Positions 36,310 to 45,186 of a stretch of DNA of 64,000 nucleotides are shown in pieces; within the stretch, counting starts at the first letter, position 1, and each line of letters opens with the position of its first letter. The DNA lies in contig NZ_CP098813.1 of the NCBI RefSeq assembly GCF_036825535.1, forward strand, positions 496,001 through 560,000. The letters are read 5' to 3'. The translations under genes and the position numbers were made by a program. The DNA is from Parasalinivibrio latis. Lineage in GTDB: Bacteria; Pseudomonadota; Gammaproteobacteria; Enterobacterales; Vibrionaceae. The notes under the pieces were generated by a model that was given only the letters and a program-made list of their open reading frames with translations, ran no database searches and was not told the DNA's origin.

Positions 36310-36334
36310 GGGAAGCGACATGCTTCCCTTTTTT
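36310..36334. terminator. Rho-independent terminator after the META lipoprotein
   Basis: GGGAAGC, loop GACAT, GCTTCCC, TTTTTT; convergent with the LysR gene. Confidence 0.9.
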
Positions 36335-36349
36335 GTTGCAGTTTTCCCT

Positions 36350-37222
36350 TTATACAACCCCACTCACCGCCAGAAAACGATCCCGAGCCGGGTCATCAAT
36401 CGCCGGGTTCCAGGCAATCCCGACATCCCATGCTGAGTACTTGCCGGATAATGGCACCAACACCACGCCCTGGCTGACGATATTGCTGATACTTGCGGGG
36501 ACAATGGCACAACCTATTCCCGCAGCCACCAGCGCAACCAGTGTGTGGAGATCTCGTGCTTCCTGAATATACTCCACCGGCTGGAACCGCAGCAGGAAAT
36601 TATCTACCTGGGTATTCAGGCCGGGGCACCGTCCGTCTACCATTTTCATCAGTTTTAACGGTTGCTGATGCAAATATTGTTCGGCATCAAACCCGTCGCT
36701 TTTCAGCGCCAGAGGGATAGCCAAGACCAGCTCATCCCGGCGGCTATAGCGCCACTGCAGCCCGTCTTTAACCGGCTTTCTCATATAGCCCAACTGCATT
36801 TCACCAGAGAGGAGGAGCTCTTCCTGAAACGCCGACGGCATATCCTGGAGGTATACGGCAACATCCGGGGCGACAGTGCGGAATTTTGCCACCTCTGTTG
36901 GAGCTGATTGGTAGCTGGAAATACCAAACCCAATATATAACCTGCCACTTTGGCCGGCGGCCAGGTCAAGTGCCGTTCGCTCAAACTGTTTCCCCTGATC
37001 CACCAGCGCCCTGGCGTAATCGAGTAGCTGCGAGCCTTGTGAGGTAAGTTGTGCGCCATGCCTGCCTCGCATAAACAGTGTCACACCGAGGAATTTTTCC
37101 AGCGACTGGATCTGTTTTGTCAGCGCAGGTTGGGTAATAAACAGCCTTTCCGAGGCTTCACGGAAATTGCCGCAATCACTCAGCGTCACAAACGCCTGGA
37201 GTTGTCTGAGATCGAATTTCAT
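36350..37222 (-). CDS. LysR-family transcriptional regulator
   Basis: A 290-residue regulator. The N-terminal helix-turn-helix reads MKFDLRQLQAFVTLSDCGNFREASERLFITQPALTKQIQSLEKFLG, followed by a periplasmic-binding-like effector domain (about 90-290). LysR proteins usually control the divergent gene, here the 78-residue orphan at 37319. Effector and targets are unknown. Confidence 0.92.
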   Translation of the reverse strand: MKFDLRQLQAFVTLSDCGNFREASERLFITQPALTKQIQSLEKFLGVTLFMRGRHGAQLTSQGSQLLDYARALVDQGKQFERTALDLAAGQSGRLYIGFGISSYQSAPTEVAKFRTVAPDVAVYLQDMPSAFQEELLLSGEMQLGYMRKPVKDGLQWRYSRRDELVLAIPLALKSDGFDAEQYLHQQPLKLMKMVDGRCPGLNTQVDNFLLRFQPVEYIQEARDLHTLVALVAAGIGCAIVPASISNIVSQGVVLVPLSGKYSAWDVGIAWNPAIDDPARDRFLAVSGVV

Positions 37223-37318
37223 TCCATTTGGTAATCGAATTAGGATTTTTATTGATTTTATCTTATTGAAGGTAATTGTTCTAATTGTCAGCAGATTCCC
37301 CTACTAGGACAATTCCCT

Positions 37319-37555
37319 ATGGAAAACGCTTACCTGTTTTTAATCAAAGACAGTATCACCCATCCGCTTCACTCAGATGACCCGGATGCACCCGCCATTC
37401 TTGCCAGCCTGATAAAGCAGGATTTTATGGTCTCTCCTTTTGTCGCCAGTGCAGCGAACAGCCAGCAGGCACTCGCAATACATGAGCAGCACGAAGAAAT
37501 GTTTGGCAGCTTAGATATAAGGACAATCCGCAGGATGCAGCACCTGAAGGGATAG
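37319..37555 (+). CDS. Small hypothetical protein, 78 residues
   Basis: Not recognised. MENAYLFLIKDSITHPLHSDDPDAPAILASLIKQDFMVSPFVASAANS... is soluble, with two probable helices and no signal peptide. It is the only gene divergent from the LysR regulator and ends at a strong terminator, which supports it as a real transcription unit. It may be the regulator's target. Confidence 0.55.
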   Translation: MENAYLFLIKDSITHPLHSDDPDAPAILASLIKQDFMVSPFVASAANSQQALAIHEQHEEMFGSLDIRTIRRMQHLKG

Positions 37556-37604
37556 GATTTCCCCCGCCTTCCAATGATTCCTTCTGGTGCTTGCTTTACG
37601 CAGC

Positions 37605-37628
37605 ATGGCGGGCTTTGCCCGCCATTTT
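37605..37628. terminator. Bidirectional terminator
   Basis: ATGGCGGGC, loop TTT, GCCCGCCAT, TTTA; the T run overlaps the stop of the convergent DeoR gene. Confidence 0.85.
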
Positions 37629-38388
37629 AGCCCGCCAGCACTGTCACCTTTTTGTCTGCCAATACCGCCAGGTACTCTTTGGGCAAAGCACTGTCTGTGA
37701 CCAGGTAATCGACATTATCCCAGCCACACACCTGCACCAGAGCCTCACAATCTACCTTGCTGTGATCAGCTAGAATTACCACGCGGCGGCTTTGGGCAAT
37801 CATTGCACGGGCAATTTCCGCCTCTTCAAGGTTGTAATCGGTCAGGCCGGACTGGCTGTGGACACCGCCGACAGTGACAACAGCCCAGTCAGCGTGGAAT
37901 GCCCGGATCTGCCTGACTGCCATCGGCCCGTAGGTTTCTCGCAACCGGGCATTGTAATCACCACCGACAAGTATCGCCTTGCTTGATTGCTGTTCCCGGT
38001 TAAAGCAATCTGCCACATCTGCACTGTTGGTGATCACGGTGACACCATCCACACCTGACAGATATTGGGCAAAGACTGAGGTTGTGGTTCCCGTATCGAT
38101 AAAAAGGCTGTCACCTGGCTTGAACAACTCTATGACTGTTCGGGCAATTTTATCTTTTTCTTCCACAAAAGAGTGCCGTCGTTTGTCGACCGGGTCTTCC
38201 ATGGCTGTCTGAGGCAACACGGCTCCACCGTACACTTTCCTCACCGTACCGGCCGCAGCCATCCTTGCCAGATCCCTTCTAACCGTTTCTTTAGATAAGG
38301 AAAATTCTTTCGCCATCTCTTCTACGGTAACAATATCCCCACTCTGTAGCATTGAGAGTATTGCTTGTTCCCTTTGTGCGACTTTCAT
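37627..38388 (-). CDS. DeoR/GlpR-family repressor
   Basis: A 253-residue regulator. DeoR helix-turn-helix: MLQSGDIVTVEEMAKEFSLSKETVRRDLARMAAAGTVRKVYGGAV. The C-terminal sugar-phosphate-sensing domain shows FIDTGTTTSVFAQYL and LADHSKVDCEA. GlpR members release DNA on binding glycerol-3-phosphate; the divergent GlpA-like and kinase operon supports a similar triose or polyol phosphate signal. A palindrome inside the divergent promoter (38432-38441) is the probable binding site. Confidence 0.9.
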   Translation of the reverse strand: MKVAQREQAILSMLQSGDIVTVEEMAKEFSLSKETVRRDLARMAAAGTVRKVYGGAVLPQTAMEDPVDKRRHSFVEEKDKIARTVIELFKPGDSLFIDTGTTTSVFAQYLSGVDGVTVITNSADVADCFNREQQSSKAILVGGDYNARLRETYGPMAVRQIRAFHADWAVVTVGGVHSQSGLTDYNLEEAEIARAMIAQSRRVVILADHSKVDCEALVQVCGWDNVDYLVTDSALPKEYLAVLADKKVTVLAG

Positions 38389-38428
38389 AATTCATTAACG
38401 CCCGATTAAACATTTCTTAAAATTATAA

Positions 38429-38456
38429 TTGACCGATCGGTAATTCAAGGTATAAA
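38429..38456 (+). promoter_or_regulatory. Promoter of the glycerol-like operon
   Basis: TTGACC, 16-base spacer, TATAAA, about 50 bases before the GlpA-like start. The spacer holds the ACCGATCGGT palindrome. Confidence 0.62.
38432..38441. promoter_or_regulatory. Putative DeoR/GlpR operator
   Basis: ACCGATCGGT, a perfect 10-base palindrome lying between and overlapping the -35 and -10 elements. AATTGACC occurs here and again 28 bases downstream. Confidence 0.5.
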
Positions 38457-38509
38457 TTGACCATGTTGTAAATAAGTTGTTAATACCACCTTCTGTAACC
38501 GGATGGCCT

Positions 38510-39928
38510 ATGAGACCTGATGTTGATGTCGCAATAATCGGGGCCGGCGTTGTCGGATGTGCAGTAACTCGTGCACTGACCCAGCTCGGCCTGCAAACCG
38601 CTTTGATTGAAAAAAGCGGCGACATCCTTGAGGGTGCCAGCAAAGGCAACAGCGCCATCCTGCATACCGGGTTTGATGCTCCGGCAGGCAGTATAGAGCT
38701 TGATTGTGTCCGGCGCGGGTATGCGCTTTATGAACAACTCCACCGGTCTTTCAACCTGCCGCTGCTGCGCTCCGGCGCACTGGTTGTAGCCTGGGACGAA
38801 ACCCAGGAAGCACAGTTGCAGGACATCCTTACAAAGGCACACAACAACGGCAGTACAGACACGGAAATCATTGGCCGGGAAAAGCTTTTTGCCATGGAAC
38901 CCCACCTTAGTAAAAAGGCCAGGGCCGCAGTCCATGTTCCCGGTGAAAGCCTGATTGACCCTTGGTCTGCACCTTTGGCTTACCTGCGCCACGCCATGTT
39001 GAACGGCGCAAAACTGGTTCTTAACAGTGAAGTCTTGGGCGCACACTTTGATGGCAAACAGTGGTCGCTAAAATTGCCCGATCAGTCATTAACGGCATCC
39101 ATTGTAGTCAACACCGCAGGTTTATTCGGTGACAGGGTCGAGGGTTTTAACCGACCGTCGCCCTTTGAGATCCACCCCCGAAAAGGGCAGTTTGTGGTTT
39201 TCGACAAGGCGGCCAGTTCCCTGGCTAACGCGATTCTCCTGCCTGTTCCCACTCCGGTGACAAAAGGCGTTGTGGTTTGCCGGACAGTGTTTGGCAACCT
39301 CCTGGTTGGCCCAACCGCCGACGAGCAGTTTTCCCGCACCGATGCCTCTGTCCACAAGACAACACTGGATACCCTTATAGATGAAGGGGATCGGATTATC
39401 CCCGGCCTGAAAAACTACGGTGTCTCCGCCTGCTACGCAGGAATCCGGCCTGCCACACAATACAAGGACTACCAGCTGGAAGCCGTGCCGGAACGGAACT
39501 GGATAACGGTGGGCGGTATTCGCTCTACCGGCCTCACCGCCGCACTGGGGATCGGTGAAAAAGTCGCTGAGATCTACCGCGAACATTTTGAAGACAGGGA
39601 AAACGGGATTCCGTTTTTCAACCCTGTTGCCGAGTCCGACGCTTGTGTGCCAAACCTTTGCGAATATAAAAAGCGCCCGTGGCAAGCACGCCATAACGGC
39701 ATTGTCTGCCACTGCGAAATGGTTACCCGAAAAGAAATAGAAGAAGCCCTGAGCAAGGAGCCCGCTGCTAAAACACCCGGCGGGCTGAAACGCCGGACCC
39801 GCGCCATGATGGGCCGCTGCCAGGGTTTTTACTGCAGTTGGAAAGTGGCTGAAATTACCGAAGGAAAGCTTTCCCCCTCTTTGTCAGCAATGCCGGACGG
39901 CACAGCAAAGGAGGGCAAAAGTTCATGA
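38510..39928 (+). CDS. GlpA-like FAD-dependent oxidoreductase with BFD-type iron-sulfur domain
   Basis: About 472 residues. DAO-type FAD domain: DVAIIGAGVVGCAVTRAL, then GNSAILHTGFDA and the late ITVGGIRSTGLTAALGIG. A C-terminal [2Fe-2S] BFD-like module follows, with CHC and CQGFYC supplying four Cys. The architecture is that of anaerobic-type glycerol-3-phosphate dehydrogenase (GlpA). With a partner flavoprotein and an FGGY kinase it likely oxidises glycerol-3-phosphate or a related polyol phosphate. Its end overlaps the next gene by 4 bases. The ATG at 38510 starts the FAD motif at residue 5; an upstream in-frame start is not needed. Confidence 0.83.
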   Translation: MRPDVDVAIIGAGVVGCAVTRALTQLGLQTALIEKSGDILEGASKGNSAILHTGFDAPAGSIELDCVRRGYALYEQLHRSFNLPLLRSGALVVAWDETQEAQLQDILTKAHNNGSTDTEIIGREKLFAMEPHLSKKARAAVHVPGESLIDPWSAPLAYLRHAMLNGAKLVLNSEVLGAHFDGKQWSLKLPDQSLTASIVVNTAGLFGDRVEGFNRPSPFEIHPRKGQFVVFDKAASSLANAILLPVPTPVTKGVVVCRTVFGNLLVGPTADEQFSRTDASVHKTTLDTLIDEGDRIIPGLKNYGVSACYAGIRPATQYKDYQLEAVPERNWITVGGIRSTGLTAALGIGEKVAEIYREHFEDRENGIPFFNPVAESDACVPNLCEYKKRPWQARHNGIVCHCEMVTRKEIEEALSKEPAAKTPGGLKRRTRAMMGRCQGFYCSWKVAEITEGKLSPSLSAMPDGTAKEGKSS

Positions 39929-41157
39929 ACTTCAAACTTCCTCCGGTATATGCCGATGTGGTTATCATTGGCAGCGGGCCAGCCGGGCTCTCCGCCGCTA
40001 CCCAGCTTAAGGCGCTTGGGGTGCAGCGCGTTGCCGTTATGGAACGGGAAGAGGTCGCAGGCGGAATTCCGCGACATTGCCCGCACTACACGTATGGCCT
40101 GCGGGAGTGGGGGCGTTTGATGGATGGCCCGGGCTACGCGAAAACCCTCGTCAAAAAAGCGCTTCAGGCAGGTGTCGATATCTTCACCGGCACGTCAGTG
40201 ACCGACATTGATGACAATGGGACAGTCACGGTATCCACAAGGGAAGGAATCCTTCAGACCGAATCCAAGGCAGTTTTGGTTGCCACCGGAACACGGGAAA
40301 GCAGCCGTGCACAGCGGCTGCTCTCAGGAACCCGGCCGACCGGTGTTTACAATACCGGCGCGCTTCAGCAGTTTATTTACCTGGCAAACCGAAAACCTTG
40401 CAAGCGCGCTGTTATCCTCGGCAGTGAGCTCGTCAGCTTTTCTGCCCTGCTAACGCTCCGCCATGCGGGCATTGAAGTCGCAGCAATGGTGGAAACCTCT
40501 CCATCATCCCTCTGCCCTTACCCTGCGCACTGGATGCTGAAATTAATGGGTATCCCGTTTTATACCGGGGCACATGACCTCTATATCAACGGCCACCCTA
40601 CGGTCACCAGCGTCGATTTCGCCCATGAACAAGGAGGCCAGAACATCGCCTGTGACGGCGTCATCGTCTCCGGGCAGTTCCTGCCGGATGCGGCATTGCT
40701 GCAAAAAGCCGGGGTAACCCTATGTACCGGCTCCGGCGGACCGTCTATTGACCAGTACTGGCGTACCAGCAACCCGCGGATATTCAGTGCGGGGAATGTT
40801 ATCCACCCGGTAGATACCGCCGGGGTTGCCTTCCGCGAAGGGCGTCAGGCCGCCTTTGCCATCAAAGATTATCTCGATATGCAGCTTCCCTCTGCGGCAA
40901 CGGCAACAGCTGTGACGTGGAATGAACATGTGAAGTATTTCTACCCGCAACGCCTTACCGGTGAACTCGCCCCGGCCAGTTCACTGATGGGGAAACTGCG
41001 GGTGGCTGATTGGAGCAACACCCGGCTGCAACTGCTACAGGGAGACACCCCTGTTTGGCAGCGCAGCCAGCAAATGGTACCGGAGCGCAGACTGTCTGTG
41101 CCGGTAAACAGGTTAGTCCCGGGCGAGCAGCCTTTTACAGTCAAGGTCGAGCCCTGA
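39925..41157 (+). CDS. Pyridine-nucleotide-disulfide type FAD oxidoreductase, partner of the GlpA-like protein
   Basis: A 410-residue flavoprotein: DVVIIGSGPAGLSAATQL FAD loop, EREEVAGGIPRHC, VLVATGTRE, an NAD-binding region near AVILGSELVS and FSAGNVIHPVDTAGVAFREGRQAAFAI as the second FAD motif. In thermophiles and Firmicutes such a protein sits between a DAO-BFD GlpA-like protein and a DUF1667 protein in glycerol operons; DUF1667 is absent here. It probably passes electrons from the GlpA-like subunit onward. Confidence 0.78.
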   Translation: MNFKLPPVYADVVIIGSGPAGLSAATQLKALGVQRVAVMEREEVAGGIPRHCPHYTYGLREWGRLMDGPGYAKTLVKKALQAGVDIFTGTSVTDIDDNGTVTVSTREGILQTESKAVLVATGTRESSRAQRLLSGTRPTGVYNTGALQQFIYLANRKPCKRAVILGSELVSFSALLTLRHAGIEVAAMVETSPSSLCPYPAHWMLKLMGIPFYTGAHDLYINGHPTVTSVDFAHEQGGQNIACDGVIVSGQFLPDAALLQKAGVTLCTGSGGPSIDQYWRTSNPRIFSAGNVIHPVDTAGVAFREGRQAAFAIKDYLDMQLPSAATATAVTWNEHVKYFYPQRLTGELAPASSLMGKLRVADWSNTRLQLLQGDTPVWQRSQQMVPERRLSVPVNRLVPGEQPFTVKVEP

Positions 41158-41177
41158 ACCGGACAAGGAGCAAAAGG

Positions 41178-42389
41178 ATGAGCAAAAACGGAAACAATGG
41201 AACCCCGAAACACGGAGGCCTGGACGGTGTTTTCAGCCGCCGCGATTTCATCAAGACCACGCTCAAAGGTGCCGCTGCCGTGACGGCAATGCGCACCCTG
41301 GGCCCGTTTATCAGCAATGCTGAAGCCGCCACCCTACAACTGAACTGGCTTGGCTGGGAACACTACAATGTGAAGGAACTGACCCGCCAATTCGAAAAAG
41401 ATCACGGCGTGAAGGTCAATGCCGGGTTCTTTGACGGCAACTCAGAGGCTTACAACAAACTGCGCGCCGGTGGCACTAAAGATTTCGATCTGGTCATGGC
41501 AGACGGATTCTGGCCCCGCCTGTACGCCAAACAGGGTCTTACCCAAGCTGTGGATTACAGCAAACTTGGCAACCTGCAATACGTTTTCCCTGACTTCCTT
41601 GCGCCTAACTATATGTTGCTACAGGAAGAAAACGGAGACCGCAACATTGCTGCACCGAACTGTTGGGGCGGCTATGGCTTTACCGTCAACATGGACAAAG
41701 TCGCAGAAGAGGATGCAACGTCTATTGGCCTGCTGTTCAACGAGAAATACGGCCGCCACTTCTCTACCAGCGCCCGCTTTGAGGAAAACATCGCCCTTGC
41801 CGGGATTCTGGTTGCCCACCGAATGGGTACGATCAATGCCCCTCGCCCGGATGGTAAACCCTTCAACCCTTACGTACTGACTGAAGCTGAATTGCAGGAA
41901 GCCAAGAAGCTGCTGATCAAGCAGAAGAAACTGCTGGTTACGCGTTGGAACGACGAAGATACCCTTGAGCGTTTGCTGCGCTCTCAGGTTGTCTACGCAT
42001 CCCCTGAATGGTCCGGCATCTACCGCCGTATCCACTTCGACCGTCTGGAAGGCAAAACCGATCTCAACATGCGCCATATCCTGCGCCCGGATGAAGGTGG
42101 CCTGGGGTGGGTTGATACCTGGTGTATTACTTCCGGTGTTACAGACAGCGAAAAACTGGAACTGGTACACAAGTGGATCGACTGGCGACTCAAGCCTGAA
42201 AACATGGCGATTATCGCCACCGACGTTGGCTGGGCGCCGACTGTGGATGTGCGCAAGCTGATCCCTGAGAAATACGTCGACACCCTGTTCCTGAATGAAA
42301 CCTCTGCCATCAACGGCCTGTACCAGTTTGATGCACCGTCCTCTCCGGAGCTTTGGGAGCGGATTTGGTCAGAAGTTGAGGCCGCATAA
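41178..42389 (+). CDS. PotD-like ABC solute-binding protein, Tat-exported
   Basis: About 403 residues. The twin-arginine signal FSRRDFIKTTLKGAAAVTAM ends near AEAATLQLN. The binding-protein fold follows with LGWEHYNVKELTRQFEKDHGVKV and FDLVMADGFWPRLYA. Similar to the spermidine/putrescine cluster, but such proteins also serve other small solutes, and the glycerol-like enzymes suggest a polyol or its phosphodiester. The ATG at 41178 has AAGGAG and AAAAGG upstream; the open frame extends back into the preceding gene. Confidence 0.82.
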   Translation: MSKNGNNGTPKHGGLDGVFSRRDFIKTTLKGAAAVTAMRTLGPFISNAEAATLQLNWLGWEHYNVKELTRQFEKDHGVKVNAGFFDGNSEAYNKLRAGGTKDFDLVMADGFWPRLYAKQGLTQAVDYSKLGNLQYVFPDFLAPNYMLLQEENGDRNIAAPNCWGGYGFTVNMDKVAEEDATSIGLLFNEKYGRHFSTSARFEENIALAGILVAHRMGTINAPRPDGKPFNPYVLTEAELQEAKKLLIKQKKLLVTRWNDEDTLERLLRSQVVYASPEWSGIYRRIHFDRLEGKTDLNMRHILRPDEGGLGWVDTWCITSGVTDSEKLELVHKWIDWRLKPENMAIIATDVGWAPTVDVRKLIPEKYVDTLFLNETSAINGLYQFDAPSSPELWERIWSEVEAA

Positions 42390-42391
42390 AG

Positions 42392-43510
42392 ATGACGATG
42401 ACCATGCTAAAAGACGCTGTGCAAGACAGAGCCAAACCGTTGGTAAGCCTGAAAGGAATAACCAAAACCTTTGGCAGTTTCACCGCCGTTGACCATATCG
42501 ATGTTGAGATTGGGCAAAACGAGTTCTTTGCCCTGCTTGGCCCGTCCGGCTCTGGGAAAACCACCCTGCTCCGCATTATTGCCGGGCTGGAAAAACCGGA
42601 CAGTGGAAGGCTGATCATCGGCGATGACGATGTCACAGACCTTCCCCCGTACAAGCGTGGTATTGGCATGGTCTTCCAGGACTTCCTGCTGTTCCCGCAC
42701 CGCACGGTGGCAGAGAACATTGTCTTTCCGTTACGGATGCAGGGAATGGCGAAAGAGGAACAGGATAAACACCTGGCATGGATCGTCGATCTGGTCCGCC
42801 TGACCGGCCTGGAGCAGCGTTACCCGCACCAACTTTCCGGCGGGCAGAAACAGCGGGTTGCCCTTGCCCGGGGGTTGGTTTCACGCCCCCGTGTGCTGCT
42901 GCTCGATGAACCACTTGCCAACCTCGACCGGGAGCTTCGCAAGGAAATGGAAATCGAAATCCGCCGTTTCCAACAGGAGCTTGGCATCCCGTTTATCTAC
43001 GTGACCCATAACCAGGAAGAAGCCCTGATCATGAGTGACCGTATGGCGGTGATGCAATCGGGCAAATTTGAGCAGGTTGGCGACACCTACTCACTGTATG
43101 ATGCCCCGGAATCAGCCTTTGTTGCCGGTTTCCTGGGTGCGACAAACCGGCTCAGTGCCATGTTTACCCGGACACTGGACCGCACGTCCACTGCCAGTGT
43201 GGGTGACAAGTCTTTGCGGGTTACAGCCCCGGATGGGCTAGAAGTTGGCAGCCCGGTTACGCTGTATGCCAAGAGTGAAAGCCTGAGCGTGGACTCCACT
43301 TCATCCGGGAACAGCCTGCCCGGGAAGGTAAAGGACGTGATCTTTAAAGGCCAGTACTCGGATGTTGTCGTCACCCTGTTGGCCGGGGATGAAATTGTCG
43401 TCAGTACTGCCCCCAAAGAAGCACAGAATATTAAACGCGGACATGATGTCCATGTGAGCTTCGACCCGGCAGCAACCTTTGCTTTCCTGGCAGAAGGAGA
43501 GGCGGGATGA
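42392..43510 (+). CDS. PotA-like ABC transporter ATPase
   Basis: A 372-residue ATPase: LLGPSGSGKTTLLR Walker A, Q-loop VFQDFLLFPH, LSGGQKQRVALARGL signature, VLLLDEPLANLD Walker B and VTHNQEEAL H-loop, then a TOBE-type C-domain. It powers import together with the two permeases. Overlaps the first permease by 4 bases. Two more in-frame ATGs follow within 12 bases, so the exact start is open. Confidence 0.93.
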   Translation: MTMTMLKDAVQDRAKPLVSLKGITKTFGSFTAVDHIDVEIGQNEFFALLGPSGSGKTTLLRIIAGLEKPDSGRLIIGDDDVTDLPPYKRGIGMVFQDFLLFPHRTVAENIVFPLRMQGMAKEEQDKHLAWIVDLVRLTGLEQRYPHQLSGGQKQRVALARGLVSRPRVLLLDEPLANLDRELRKEMEIEIRRFQQELGIPFIYVTHNQEEALIMSDRMAVMQSGKFEQVGDTYSLYDAPESAFVAGFLGATNRLSAMFTRTLDRTSTASVGDKSLRVTAPDGLEVGSPVTLYAKSESLSVDSTSSGNSLPGKVKDVIFKGQYSDVVVTLLAGDEIVVSTAPKEAQNIKRGHDVHVSFDPAATFAFLAEGEAG

Positions 43511-44370
43511 CACAGCGAAAAGCCTTTTGGTTCCTGGCATTGCCGGGGGCACTTTTCCTCGTGCTGTTTCTGGTGCTCCCGTTGATGTCAATTGTGGTGT
43601 TCAGCTTCTGGCGCACGGAAAGCTACACCCTGATTGCAGACTGGAACCTGGACAATTACGCCGTGCTGCTGGGGGAGTCCACCTACTGGGTATTCCTGCT
43701 GCGCTCACTTGGGATGGCAATTTGTGTGTCGCTGGTATGCCTGCTCTATGGCTGGCCGGTGGCTTATTTTATTGCCTGCCACGGCGGCAAATACCGGCTG
43801 GTAATGTTGTTGCTGACTTCCGCGCCGTTTTTTACCGGCATCATCCTGCGCATTACAGCAATCCAGCAAATTCTGGGGCCGATTGGTGTGCTGAATATGG
43901 TGCTCAATACCTTCGGATATGAACCGATTGAAGCACTGATGTACTCCAATATTGCGTCCGCCATCGGGCTCGTTTACCTGTGGATGCCGTTTATGGTGCT
44001 GTCGGTTTACCTCAGCCTGCAGAACTTTGATTTTGGCCTGCTGGAAGCTGCCAAGGTTAACGGTGCCTCCCCCCTGCGAGCCTTTTTCGAGGTTACCTGG
44101 CCCCTGAACTGGATGGGCACAGCGGTCGGCATCATCCTTGTGTTTATTCCCACCCTTGCCGCCAGCGTGACGCCGCGTTTCCTCGGTGGCGTCAACGGTG
44201 CGATGTTCGGGAATATCCTCGCCAACCAGTTCGGTGCTACCGGTACATGGGCGCTTGGCGCTGCGATGGGTGTAGTGCTGTTTGGTGTCAGCCTGATTGT
44301 TATCGCCCTGCTCTGGCGCAGTATTAACCTCAACCGCACCGGCTACACCGGTCAACAGGGAGAAGCATAA
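43507..44370 (+). CDS. PotB-like ABC permease
   Basis: A 287-residue inner-membrane protein with six segments. The ATPase-contact EAA loop reads LEAAKVNGASPLRAFFEVTWPL. The stop and the next start share a base. Confidence 0.92.
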   Translation: MTQRKAFWFLALPGALFLVLFLVLPLMSIVVFSFWRTESYTLIADWNLDNYAVLLGESTYWVFLLRSLGMAICVSLVCLLYGWPVAYFIACHGGKYRLVMLLLTSAPFFTGIILRITAIQQILGPIGVLNMVLNTFGYEPIEALMYSNIASAIGLVYLWMPFMVLSVYLSLQNFDFGLLEAAKVNGASPLRAFFEVTWPLNWMGTAVGIILVFIPTLAASVTPRFLGGVNGAMFGNILANQFGATGTWALGAAMGVVLFGVSLIVIALLWRSINLNRTGYTGQQGEA

Positions 44371-45176
44371 TGAAGTTACCTTCTCTTTCTTCAATGAACG
44401 GCGCGCTGATGCTGGGGCTACTTTACACCTTCCTGTATGCGCCCATTCTGTACATCGTTTACCTGTCCCTGATGGAAAACAGCGTCTGGCCGTTCCCACC
44501 CACATGGACACTGGAGTGGTATGTAAACCTCGCCGACATGAGTGATTTCCACCACGGCTTGCTGAACAGCCTGCTGATTGCCATTGGGACAATGGTTGTT
44601 TCCGGTATCTTTGCCGTATTGGGAGCAACTGCGGTGCTGAAATACCGGGCAAGGGGCCGGGTATTCATTGCTGCACTTTACCTGTCACCATTGTTTATTG
44701 CCCACGTGCTGATCGGGATTTCCACCCTGATGTTTAACCGGGGCGTACTGAATATGCCCGGCAACATCCCGACAGCCATAATCGCCAACAGCACATACTG
44801 TGTTGCAGTGGCGTTTCTGGTATTGCTCGCACAGCTCGCACGCTATGACTGGCGGTTGGACGAAGCAGCAACCGTGTTTGGTGCCAGCCCTGCACGAACC
44901 TTTATGGAAGTAACGCTCCCAAATATCTGGCCAGCACTTTTCGGTGCAGCGACCGTTGCGTTTATCCTGAGTTTCAATAACCTGGAAATCTCTTTTTACA
45001 ACCTCGGGGCTACCCCTACCCTGCCCACCATTGCCTGGGGAACGCTCCGGCACGGCATTAAACCCGAACTCTATGCACTGGCGTCACTGGTTAATGCCTT
45101 TATTTTCCTGTTGATGGTCGTCCTATACTCACTATTGCGGAGCGGTCGCCTGAAACTCGACCCCCGCGACCAATAA
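44370..45176 (+). CDS. PotC-like ABC permease
   Basis: A 268-residue inner-membrane protein with six segments and an EAA loop DEAATVFGASPARTFMEVTLPNIWP. It forms the heteromeric channel with the preceding permease. NLEISFYNLGATPTLP is typical of the PotC family. Confidence 0.92.
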   Translation: MKLPSLSSMNGALMLGLLYTFLYAPILYIVYLSLMENSVWPFPPTWTLEWYVNLADMSDFHHGLLNSLLIAIGTMVVSGIFAVLGATAVLKYRARGRVFIAALYLSPLFIAHVLIGISTLMFNRGVLNMPGNIPTAIIANSTYCVAVAFLVLLAQLARYDWRLDEAATVFGASPARTFMEVTLPNIWPALFGAATVAFILSFNNLEISFYNLGATPTLPTIAWGTLRHGIKPELYALASLVNAFIFLLMVVLYSLLRSGRLKLDPRDQ

Positions 45177-45186
45177 GGAAGCAAGG

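Noticed and set aside
43705..44652. 315-codon reverse-strand open frame opposite the two permeases
   Set aside because: Antisense shadow; low-complexity polar protein without motifs, while the forward frames are clear permeases.
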